Shown: positions 1-5,596 of the stretch, one piece after another
Layout: every line of letters begins with the position of its first letter
How positions within the stretch are numbered: position 1 is the first letter of the stretch
Assembly: GCA_036260415.1 (NCBI GenBank)
Contig: DASZZX010000405.1
Coordinates: 1-10,419 of the forward strand
DNA length: 10,419 bases
Reading direction: 5' to 3'
Source of the DNA: DASZZX01 sp036260415
GTDB lineage: Bacteria; Actinomycetota; Nitriliruptoria; Nitriliruptorales; JAHWKO01
The notes under the pieces: generated by a model
The model's database searches: none
Told to the model about the DNA's origin: nothing
The model's input: the letters and a program-made list of their open reading frames with translations, nothing else
Program-made: the position numbers and the translations under genes

Positions 1-582
1 ACCGGGATGCGCCGCGGCGAGGTCCTCGGCATGCGGTGGATCGACGTGAACCTGGAAGCGGGACGGCTGGCGGTGCGCCAGGCCTACGTCAGCATCGACG
101 GCCGTGCGCAGTTCTCCGAACCCAAGACACGGCGGAGCCGACGCACCATCGACCTGGACGAGCGCACGGTCGCCGCCCTGCGTACGTGGCAGGAGCACCA
201 GGATGCCGAGCGCCGCGAGTGGGCGGGCGCCTGGCAGGACCACGGCCTGGTCTTCACGCGTGAGAACGGCGCACCGATCGACCCGGACACCTTCTCGAAG
301 GCCTTCGTCCGCCACGCGCGGCAGGCGGGGCTGCCGCCGATCAGGGTGCACGACCTCCGCCACACCCACGCCTCTCTGCTGCTCGCCACAGGGGTCAACC
401 CGAAGGTCGCTTCCGAGCGGCTGGGGCACCACTCGACGGCGTTCACCCTCGACGTCTACTCACACGTCGTGCCGGGCATGCAGTCGGAGGCCGCGGAGCG
501 GGTGGCGGACCTGGTGCTCGGCGACGACGACGACCCCCAGGCGAAGAGCCCCGATGACGAGACCGACCCGGAAGGAACGTGA
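1..582 (+). CDS. Tyrosine recombinase (phage-type integrase), C-terminal part, 5' end outside the window
   Basis: Site-specific recombinase that cuts and rejoins DNA through a tyrosine-DNA intermediate, usually to integrate or excise a mobile element. The frame is open at base 1 and begins T-G-M-R-R-G-E, the box holding the first catalytic Arg. Counting the Met at base 7 as residue 1, the visible catalytic set is R2, Lys40 in the PKTRRSRR hairpin, H115-D-L-R118, H141 in LGHHS, and the nucleophile Tyr151 in DVYSHV. All expected residues are present, so the catalytic domain looks intact. About 193 residues are visible; such proteins usually have 350-400, so the arm-binding and core-binding N-terminal domains lie outside. 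The C-terminal tail after residue 172 is acidic. The gene ends 87 bases from the 3' end of tRNA-Arg, the usual place for an integrase beside its attachment site. Family assignment is firm; the kind of element (prophage, ICE or other) is not visible. Confidence 0.95.
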   Translation, partial: TGMRRGEVLGMRWIDVNLEAGRLAVRQAYVSIDGRAQFSEPKTRRSRRTIDLDERTVAALRTWQEHQDAERREWAGAWQDHGLVFTRENGAPIDPDTFSKAFVRHARQAGLPPIRVHDLRHTHASLLLATGVNPKVASERLGHHSTAFTLDVYSHVVPGMQSEAAERVADLVLGDDDDPQAKSPDDETDPEGT

Positions 583-599
583 GCGAGCTGTGAGCGAGC
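579..599 (+). repeat. Tandem 10-base direct repeat at the integrase stop codon
   Basis: GTGAGCGAGC occurs twice with one T between (579-588 and 590-599). The first copy contains the integrase stop codon. It could be a small protein-binding site near an attachment core, or simple low-complexity sequence. No function can be assigned. Confidence 0.5.
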
Positions 600-636
600 G
601 AGGAGCCGAGATGACCTGCACGTACCCCAGAAAGCA

Positions 637-661
637 GCAAAACCCCTGGTCAGAAGGGGTT
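637..661 (-). terminator. Intrinsic terminator-like hairpin downstream of tRNA-Arg
   Basis: A perfect 7-bp stem (AACCCCT at 641-647 and AGGGGTT at 655-661) encloses a 7-base loop. Read on the minus strand it starts 9 bases after the tRNA-Arg 3' end. Its last stem bases run into TTTT, followed by GCTGC and TTTC, so it has a short U tract only in that direction. It therefore fits termination of the tRNA transcript better than of the integrase. If the tRNA 3' end is the attachment core, this hairpin lies on the element side. Confidence 0.6.
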
Positions 662-669
662 CTGCGGAG

Positions 670-704
670 CGCGCTGGGAGGGATTCGAACCCCCGGCCGC
701 CTGA
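670..704 (-). other. Candidate attachment site (att core) at the 3' end of tRNA-Arg
   Basis: Tyrosine recombinases of this type commonly use the 3' half of a tRNA gene as attachment core, and the integrase gene usually lies beside it. Here the tRNA-Arg 3' end (T-arm and acceptor) faces the integrase stop, 87 bases away. The partner att copy would be at the far end of the element, outside the window, so the core boundaries cannot be set. The placement is inferred from gene arrangement only. Confidence 0.35.
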
Positions 705-744
705 TCCGTAGTCAGGTGCTCTCTCCGGACTGAGCTACCAGCGC
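670..744 (-). tRNA. tRNA-Arg(ACG)
   Basis: Reading the minus strand, the cloverleaf is complete. The acceptor GCGCTGG (744-738) pairs with CCAGCGC (677-671), and the discriminator is G at 670. The anticodon stem CCTGA/TCAGG closes the loop CTACGGA, giving anticodon ACG (bases 709-707). The T-arm has the standard TTCGAAT loop. A34 would be deaminated to inosine to read CGU, CGC and CGA. No CCA is encoded. It is 30 bases downstream of tRNA-Ser(GCT) and probably co-transcribed with it. Confidence 0.96.
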
Positions 745-774
745 ACGTGTTCACCGGGCCAGAGTACGACCCCG

Positions 775-864
775 CGGAGGCTGAGGGATTCGAACCCTCG
801 AGGGACCGAAAGCCCCAACGGGATTAGCAATCCCGCGCCATAGACCAGACTAGGCGAAGCCTCC
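775..864 (-). tRNA. tRNA-Ser(GCT)
   Basis: Class II tRNA with a long variable arm. The acceptor GGAGGCT (864-858) pairs with AGCCTCC (782-776), and the discriminator is G at 775. The anticodon stem CGGGA/TCCCG closes the loop TTGCTAA, giving anticodon GCT, which reads AGC and AGU. The extended variable arm, used by seryl-tRNA synthetase for recognition, precedes the T-arm with loop TTCGAAT. No CCA is encoded. It is the first gene of a serine-arginine tRNA pair on the minus strand. Confidence 0.96.
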
Positions 865-900
865 TGGCACCGTCGAACCGACCGGTCCGCGGGCTCGAGC

Positions 901-930
901 AGGATACCGGCGCCCTCGTCTCCCCGCGAA
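901..930 (-). promoter_or_regulatory. Candidate promoter for the tRNA-Ser/tRNA-Arg pair
   Basis: On the minus strand, TATCCT (906-901) fits the actinobacterial -10 pattern TAnnnT and lies 36 bases before the tRNA-Ser 5' end. TTCGCG (930-925), 18 bases upstream, is a weak match to a -35 box (three of six). The position is reasonable for a stable-RNA promoter, but the -35 evidence is poor. Confidence 0.3.
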
Positions 931-980
931 CCTTCGTTCGCCCCGTGCGAGCGTCGGGGTCCCCACCGGTCGCTCCGGGC

Positions 981-1008
981 TAGGGTCGTGTGGCCACGAC
1001 GCCACACG
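981..1008 (+). promoter_or_regulatory. Candidate promoter -10 with an 8-bp inverted repeat upstream of the OsmC gene
   Basis: TAGGGT (981-986) fits a TAnnnT -10 box; no convincing -35 is seen. Directly after it comes a perfect 8-bp inverted repeat, CGTGTGGC (987-994) and GCCACACG (1001-1008), with a 6-base spacer. Transcription from this -10 would start inside the repeat, where a bound repressor would block it. Peroxide-responsive MarR-type repressors such as OhrR bind comparable repeats ahead of ohr/osmC genes. No regulator gene is visible here, so the assignment is inference. The repeat could instead form a leader hairpin. Confidence 0.35.
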
Positions 1009-1032
1009 TGTAACGCACCGGAGGAGACGGCT

Positions 1033-1467
1033 ATGCCCACGCGCACCGCGGAGGCCCGCTGGGAGGGCACGCTCGAGCAGGGCAAGGGGAGCATGCGGCT
1101 GCCGAGCCAGGGGTACGAGGGACCGTTCACCCATGGCTCGCGCTTCGCCGAGGAGGAGGGCAGCAACCCCGAGGAAATGGTCGCCGCGGCGCACGCCGGC
1201 TGCTTCTCGCAATACCTGGCTGCGCTGCTGTCCGAAGCGGGCTACGAGCCCAACGCCATCTCGACCACCGCCAACGTCACGATCGAGCAGGTGGAGGGCG
1301 CCCCCACGATCACGCGTATCGACCTCACCACCGAGGCGGATGTACCGCAGCTAGCCGACGACGAGTTCCAGCAGAAGCTCGAGCAGAGCAAGGTCGAGTG
1401 CCCGGTCTCCAAGGCGCTGTCCAACGTCGGCGAGATCACCGCCACGGGCACCCTGCGCGCTTCCTGA
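1033..1467 (+). CDS. OsmC/Ohr-family peroxidase (organic hydroperoxide resistance type)
   Basis: Cytoplasmic thiol peroxidase of the OsmC/Ohr fold, which reduces organic and inorganic hydroperoxides, normally with a dithiol reductant such as a lipoylated protein. The protein has 144 residues, normal for the family. The peroxidatic Cys57 is in AAAHAGCFSQYL and the resolving Cys123 in VECPVSKAL. The preceding NPEEM segment (45-49) is the usual conserved Glu-containing stretch before the first active-site helix. ATG 1033 is chosen because GGAGGAG (1020-1026) lies 6 bases before it. An in-frame upstream start at 988 lacks a ribosome site, overlaps the inverted repeat and adds residues unlike the family. 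The gene stands alone, divergent from the tRNA pair and followed at once by a hairpin, so it is probably monocistronic. The spacing and sequence resemble the OsmC subgroup more than Ohr, but the exact subfamily is uncertain. Confidence 0.95.
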   Translation: MPTRTAEARWEGTLEQGKGSMRLPSQGYEGPFTHGSRFAEEEGSNPEEMVAAAHAGCFSQYLAALLSEAGYEPNAISTTANVTIEQVEGAPTITRIDLTTEADVPQLADDEFQQKLEQSKVECPVSKALSNVGEITATGTLRAS

Positions 1468-1487
1468 CGTCGCCCCGGCAGGGGCGA
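1465..1487 (+). terminator. GC-rich hairpin terminator after osmC, one of two copies of a 22-base repeat
   Basis: TCGCCCC-GGCA-GGGGCGA (1470-1487) forms a perfect 7-bp stem with a 4-base loop, starting 3 bases after the stop codon. There is no T run, which is common for actinobacterial terminators. Bases 1465-1486 are identical to the minus-strand sequence at 9586-9565 downstream of serS, so this is a repeated unit with the same orientation to its gene. Confidence 0.6.
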
Positions 1488-1968
1488 GCAACGGCCGCGC
1501 GGAGGTTGCAGGCGCCCACGGGTACCGGCCGTAGGGCCGCCCACACCGGGTCCGGCGCTGGCCCTGAGCGCAAAGAACCGCGCGCGTTGCCGGCTCGCTG
1601 GTCGCGGGTGCTGTGTCGTGCCGTCGATGGAGGCGGGCGCCGTCCCCTCCCGGCATGGTCGTGGCGAGTTCCAGCCCGTCGTCTCCTCCGGGGCTCCGAT
1701 GCCGCAGAGTGGGCCCTCAGCCGCCAGGTGCTCCTCACCGCTCCGAGAACAGGGGCGTGTCGCAACGTCGCCACGGTCGACATCGCGGCTCAGGGCTGAC
1801 GCTCGTGCCGCTGGACTCGCCCCGCAGTATCCTCGTCTGGTTCGGTCTGCGCGTGTGCATCACGGGCGGTCGCGCTCGGCCGGCACGTTGGGCATCCCGG
1901 CAGCGCGGAGCCGGAGAGGTCGATCCGGCGAAGGCGCGCCAGGACTTCGAGTGGGGCAGTGGGATGTG
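1488..1968. other. Gene-free stretch, no recognisable content
   Basis: About 480 G+C-rich bases between the OsmC terminator and the broken membrane-protein gene. Several long frames are open, but their translations are rich in Arg, Ala and Pro, carry no family motif and lack well-placed ribosome sites. I see no tRNA, no array and no transposase fragment. It may contain the promoter of the downstream pseudogene or older decayed sequence. Confidence 0.5.
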
Positions 1969-3336
1969 ATGCCGCTCAACCGTGCCCTAGCGGTGCAGGC
2001 TGCCGAGCCTTTTCTCGATGAGGCACAGGATCCGAACAGCCCCCAGGGATCGACGCCGGACGACACGAGGGAACTGAACAACGCCTCGAGGTTCACGACA
2101 CTGGTCAGCGACGCGATCGTCGGGGCTTACTTGCTCATCGGGGGCGTCGCCCTGGCCATCGGGTGGGGTGAAAGGCTCCTCGCCGACATCCGAGCCGGCC
2201 TGGTGGGACGGTCTGGTCCATCGCGTTCGCCGGGGTGGTCTCGGCGGTGCGCTGTTCTCCACATCCGTGACGACAAGGGCTCCGGGATCTTCCGGCCGTT
2301 GATCGGTGGTGACAACCGCTGCTCCACCTCGCTGATGCAGATCGGCCTGTGGACGGTGCTCGTTGCAACCGCTCTGGCATTCCTGCTGGGGAGGGTGGTC
2401 TTCGAGGCGCGGTGCTCGACACGGTGATCGATCCCGGGCGGTGGGAACAGGATGTTCTACTCCTCGGCGGCCCGTTCGCGGCCGCCGTCCTCGCCAAGGG
2501 CATCGTCACCTACAAGTTGGACAACGGCACGCTGCAGGCGACCGAGCCGACCGAGGCGACGCCCAGCCAGGTCTTCAGGGGCGACGCCGACAGCGCCGAC
2601 CTGTCGACACCCAGCACCTCGTCTTCAAACCGGCGAGGCGCTTGCCGCCACCCGTCAGCTGCTTGGCGATGGGCTACTTCGTGTTCCACTTCCTCGGTGG
2701 CCTGGTGCTGCCTGAGATCCCGCCCGTGCTGCTCGGGCTGACGAGTGCGGCGGCCAGCGTGTACGTGGGCAACAAAGCCGCGCATCGCAACGCGCCCCAG
2801 ATCACCTCCGTCTCACCCCTGACGGCCAAGGCCGGGGATCACATCACGGCCTTCGGCATCAACTTCGACCCCGTTGGACCGACCCGCTCGGACCTCCGGA
2901 TCACGGTCGCGCTGACCGGCCACGACGGCACGATCTACCCGACCAGGTGCGACAGCGCGACCGTCGAGTTCACCATGCCGGATGGCGTCACGGTGGGGCG
3001 CATCGGTCGTCGTCACGTCGACGGCTGGCATCGAGACAGAGCCGCGGGAGATCCGGGTCGTGTCGGCCGAACCGTTCGTCGTCAGCACGGAACCGCAGAA
3101 GCTCATCAGGAGCAGCCAGGCGAAACTCCTGGGACGCAACCTCGGCCGACAAGGAGAGCAGGTCTTGGGTGACAGCCGGCTCAGTCCCCGTGCCTGGTAC
3201 CCCGAACGAGTCAGGCAACGAGCTGGTGTTCACGGTGCCGGCGGAACCGGAGATCGTGGATGGCAAGGTGGCGGTCATGGCTGAGTACGAGACCGGCACC
3301 TCCGTCGAGCTGACGGTGCCCATCGAGACATCGTGA
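1969..3336 (+). pseudogene. Broken gene: polytopic membrane protein with a C-terminal TIG/IPT-like domain, six frameshifts
   Basis: No single frame covers this gene, but joining pieces gives about 455 coherent residues from ATG 1969 to TGA 3334-3336. Frame 1 gives an acidic N-terminus and helix SDAIVGAYLLIGGVALAIGW. It passes to frame 3 near 2206 (TVWSIAFAGVVSAV), back to frame 1 near 2250 (RDDKGSGIFRPLIGGDNR, then WTVLVATALAFLLG), to frame 3 near 2412 (LLLGGPFAAAVLAKGI), to frame 2 near 2602 (VDTQHLVF, then LPEIPPVLLGLTSAAASVYV), to frame 3 near 2995 (ASVVVTSTAGIETEP) and to frame 1 near 3166 (SGNELVFTVPAEPEIVDG). The shifts read as three one-base losses and three one-base gains, net zero, several in short G runs. 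The stretch APQITSVSPLTAKAGDHITA resembles the start of a TIG/IPT immunoglobulin-like domain. Five or six membrane helices precede it. The function is unknown. It is a pseudogene, unless these are local sequencing errors. Confidence 0.75.
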
Positions 3337-3340
3337 CGCG

Positions 3341-3352
3341 CCCCCTTCGGGG
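3341..3352 (+). terminator. Short hairpin after the membrane-protein pseudogene
   Basis: CCCCC-TTC-GGGG begins 4 bases after the stop at 3336. It could fold as a short C-run/G-run stem with a UUCG-type loop. It is short and has no T run, so it is a weak candidate terminator. Confidence 0.3.
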
Positions 3353-3735
3353 ATCCTGACCCGACAGACGACCTCTCGGCCAGTAGGATCGGCGGACCCA
3401 GGCGCCCTCCTAGTGAGGTCGTAGGCGGCTCCCCACCCCACGGAGCGGTTGTTTCCGTGAGTCAAGTGGCCTCGGCCCGAGTGGGAAGCGTCGCCACCGA
3501 CCCAGCGGCACTCCCCTCTGCTCAAACACGTGCAGGACTCGCCGCCGGACACGACCGGCCTGCGGCCGGCGTCACCGCACCTACGCGTCGTGCCACCCCG
3601 CGCGATCCCGCCAGTCCCCGCGCCACAACCCGACGCGAGCAGTTGCTCGGCCGCTCGAGGTTTCCGGATCTTCACCCGGCTCGGAATGGTCGCCCCGTCA
3701 GCGTCGGTTCCCTGTTCGTCGGCAGGGAGTACCTC
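3353..3735. other. Non-coding leader region of the DUF3179 gene, with three inverted repeats
   Basis: About 380 bases with no supported gene. The frame of the lipoprotein gene stays open back to 3457, but the extra 93 residues are Arg/Ala/Pro-rich and would bury the signal peptide. Inverted repeats seen are CCGGCC-TGC-GGCCGG (3555-3569), CGAGCA-GT-TGCTCG (3636-3649) and TCCCTG/CAGGGA (3709-3728). The first looks like a stable hairpin. The second is a compact palindrome that could be an operator, about 86 bases before the start codon. No convincing promoter was found. Confidence 0.4.
3709..3729 (+). promoter_or_regulatory. Hairpin overlapping the ribosome binding site of the DUF3179 gene
   Basis: TCCCTG (3709-3714) pairs with CAGGGA (3723-3728) across an 8-base loop. 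The 3' arm contains most of the ribosome site AGGGAG (3724-3729), which lies 6 bases before GTG 3736. If it forms in the mRNA it would hide the ribosome site. Function is inferred from position only. Confidence 0.3.
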
Positions 3736-4926
3736 GTGAGCGGCGCGCGCGTGCTGAGCATCACCCTCGGTCTCGCGCTCGTGGCCGCCGCCTGCACCAC
3801 CTCACGGTCCGACGACGGGGCGGGCACGGCGGCCGGTGCGGGGGCGGCACCCGACGGACTCCCGGAGGGCCCGTCCGCACTCGACGACATGACGGACCCG
3901 TCGTTCCCGCAGCCACTGGTCGACCCCGTCCAGATCGTCTCCGGAGGGCCGCCGCCCGACGGCATCCCACCCATCGACGAGCCCCAGTTCGTCTCCGTCG
4001 CCGACGCGGGGCAGTGGCTTGCATCCGATGAACCGGTGATCGCGGTCGAGATCGACGGCGATGCCCGCGCCTACCCCGTCCAGATCCTCATCTGGCACGA
4101 GATCGTCAACGACACCGTGGCAGGCGCCCCCGTCACGGTCACCTACTGCCCGCTGTGCAACACGGGCGTGTCGTTCGTCCGGGTGGTCGACGGCGTGGAG
4201 GTCACCTTCGGCACCTCGGGTCGACTGTTCGCATCGGCGCTGGTGATGTACGACCGGCCGACCGAGTCCCTGTGGACCCACTTCGACGGCCGGGCGGTCG
4301 TGGGCCTACTCACTGGCGAGCAGTTGGAGGTGATCCCCTCACCCCTCCTGGCCTGGTCGGAGTTCGCTGCCAGCTTCCCGGACGGCAGGGTGCTGGATCG
4401 CGACCGCACCCGCTTCCGCCGCAACTACGGCACGAACCCCTACGAGGGCTACGACCGCCCCGACGCTCGACCGTTCCTCTTCCGCGGAGAGGTGGACGAC
4501 CGAGCCAGAGCCATGCAACGTGTCGTCGGCGTCGAACGTGGCGGTGAGGCCACAGCATGGCCGGTCGAAGCGGTGAGCGGCGACGGTGCAGCGGTGACCT
4601 ACGGGGAGGTCGGCGGTGACGAGATCGTCATCCTCTGGAAGGCCGGTCAGTCCACCGCTCTGGAGGCGAACGAGGTCGATGCCGGTCGCGACGTGGGATC
4701 GGTCGGGGTCTTCCTCCCCCAGGTCGGCGAACGGAGGCTGACGCTCCGGGCGGAGGGTGACGGCTTCAGGGACGCCGAGACCGGCTCGGTGTGGGACGTC
4801 GCGGGGCAAGCCACCGGCGGACCGCTCGAGGGCGCCAGCCTGGATCGGATCAACCACTTCGTCACGTTCTGGTTCGCCTGGTCGACCTACCAGCCGGGGA
4901 CCACGCTCGTCGAGGACGGAGCGTGA
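3736..4926 (+). CDS. DUF3179-domain lipoprotein
   Basis: Predicted exported lipoprotein, 396 residues, of a family without an established biochemical role. The start GTG 3736 has AGGGAG 6 bases upstream and gives a normal lipoprotein signal: Arg5, a hydrophobic stretch (7-19) and a lipobox-like AAAC with Cys20 as the lipidated residue. A Gly/Ala/Asp/Pro-rich linker follows. The DUF3179 domain fills the rest: H121-E-I-V-N-D126, then Y137-C-P-L-C141, DRPTESLWTHFDGRAV, a RRNYGTNPYEGYD segment around N230-Y231, and the C-terminal INHFVTFWFAWSTY. The paired Cys138/Cys141 look like a metal or redox site. From memory, some members of this family carry selenocysteine at such a site; here both are ordinary cysteines. 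It stands alone between two pseudogenes, so the context gives no pathway. Family call firm, function unknown. Confidence 0.92.
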   Translation: MSGARVLSITLGLALVAAACTTSRSDDGAGTAAGAGAAPDGLPEGPSALDDMTDPSFPQPLVDPVQIVSGGPPPDGIPPIDEPQFVSVADAGQWLASDEPVIAVEIDGDARAYPVQILIWHEIVNDTVAGAPVTVTYCPLCNTGVSFVRVVDGVEVTFGTSGRLFASALVMYDRPTESLWTHFDGRAVVGLLTGEQLEVIPSPLLAWSEFAASFPDGRVLDRDRTRFRRNYGTNPYEGYDRPDARPFLFRGEVDDRARAMQRVVGVERGGEATAWPVEAVSGDGAAVTYGEVGGDEIVILWKAGQSTALEANEVDAGRDVGSVGVFLPQVGERRLTLRAEGDGFRDAETGSVWDVAGQATGGPLEGASLDRINHFVTFWFAWSTYQPGTTLVEDGA

Positions 4927-4960
4927 CGCGCGACGGCCCATCGGGATGCAGCCGCGGCCG

Positions 4961-4980
4961 ATCCGAGAAGGCCATCGGAT
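4961..4980 (+). terminator. Weak hairpin downstream of the DUF3179 gene
   Basis: ATCCGA (4961-4966) and TCGGAT (4975-4980) can pair across an 8-base loop, 34 bases after the stop codon. There is no T run and the stem is only 6 bp. It is the only terminator candidate in the short gap before the next remnant. Confidence 0.2.
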
Positions 4981-5034
4981 ACGGCGATGCCGCGACCCAC
5001 CCCTGGTGGCATGGATCCGTGTCGGACCGCCGCC

Positions 5035-5444
5035 GACCGGCGCGGCCAGGAACGCTTCCCAGGTCCGGCTGCCAACAGCCCGGTCCGGGGCCAGGTTGGG
5101 CCAGTCCGCAACGCGCATGCCACCTCGCCGGGGACCCGGACCGGCACGATCGGCCGGTGCCTCCGAACGGTCCGCAGGTACCCGCCGACCAGCGCGGCCA
5201 TCCCGTACACCCGCGGTCCGGCCACGCCGGGCACCAGGGCGGCCGGCGGGCGGAGCGCAAGTTCCACCAGCCGGTCCGCCACCTCACCGGCATCGACCGG
5301 CTGGAACTGGAACCCAGCCGGGACGGGGACCACCGGCAGGCGGGTCATCCGGCGTCTCGCAGCCGGGGGGACGACGAATCTCTGGCGTGCCGGTTCCGCC
5401 GGTGACCAGGTGGTTGAGGCAGCGAAGTTGGTTTCAGCGTGCAT
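5035..5444 (-). pseudogene. Remnant of an NAD(P)-binding SDR/NmrA-type oxidoreductase with an internal deletion
   Basis: Pieces of an atypical short-chain dehydrogenase (NmrA/YbjT-like) lie on the minus strand in several frames. ATG 5444 has GAGGAG (5456-5451) 6 bases before it. Bases 5409-5386 encode LVTGGTGT, the Rossmann dinucleotide-binding loop that opens these proteins. RFVVP and RLRDAG (5365-5348), the usual first helix, follow in other frames. The reading then jumps to RLPVVPVPAGFQFQPVDAGE (from about 5342) and VADRLVELAL, which belong near residues 180-210 of a protein of roughly 290. About 150 codons are therefore missing. A further one-base loss near 5100 separates this from the C-terminal NLAPDRAVGSRTWEAFLA, ending near 5035. 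The original stop is not recognisable. The protein cannot be made, so this is a decayed gene. The substrate was not identifiable. Confidence 0.75.
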
Positions 5445-5476
5445 GGCAAGCTCCTCGTCAGGCCCTTCCCTCATCC

Positions 5477-5493
5477 GATGGGCACCGCCCATC
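5477..5493. promoter_or_regulatory. Inverted repeat upstream of the SDR remnant
   Basis: GATGGGC-ACC-GCCCATC is a perfect 7-bp inverted repeat with a 3-base spacer, 32 bases before the remnant's ATG at 5444. CATCC also repeats on both sides. It could be the old operator of the dead gene. There is no regulator nearby to support this. Confidence 0.25.
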
Positions 5494-5565
5494 CGACGGT
5501 CCCCGCCCCGGCGGCGCGACGACGCCCCACCGCACGCCTCGATCTCGACGATCCCTCGAGAACAG

Positions 5566-5596
5566 CGCCGGCCTTCCGGCGGGTAGGCGCTACCCG
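5566..5596 (-). terminator. Overlapping hairpins at the end of the histidine kinase gene
   Basis: On the minus strand CGCCGG-AAGG-CCGGCG (5581-5566) forms a 6-bp stem starting 8 bases after the stop. A second stem, CGGGTAG-CGC-CTACCCG (5596-5580), covers the stop codon itself and shares bases with the first, so only one can form fully at a time. No T run follows. This is the likely end of the HD-GYP/kinase operon. Confidence 0.45.

Noticed and set aside
988..1032. Earlier ATG start for the OsmC gene
   Set aside because: It has no ribosome site, overlaps the inverted repeat and adds residues not typical of the family.
1618..1968. Upstream extension of the first frame of the TIG membrane protein
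   Set aside because: The translation is Arg/Ser/Ala-rich and unlike the membrane-protein part. ATG 1969 opens the coherent segment.
3352..3390. GATCCT and AGGATC inverted pair downstream of the membrane-protein pseudogene
   Set aside because: It is only six bases, spaced by 27, with no related feature. Chance is the simplest explanation.
3457..3735. N-terminal extension of the DUF3179 reading frame by 93 residues
   Set aside because: The extension is Arg/Ala/Pro-rich with no motif, and would put the lipoprotein signal peptide inside the protein. GTG 3736 has a well-placed ribosome site.
4339..5034. Minus-strand open frame running through the DUF3179 gene
   Set aside because: Only its first 28 residues (5118-5035) resemble an SDR C-terminus. 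The rest is the antisense of a clear lipoprotein gene and has no motif.
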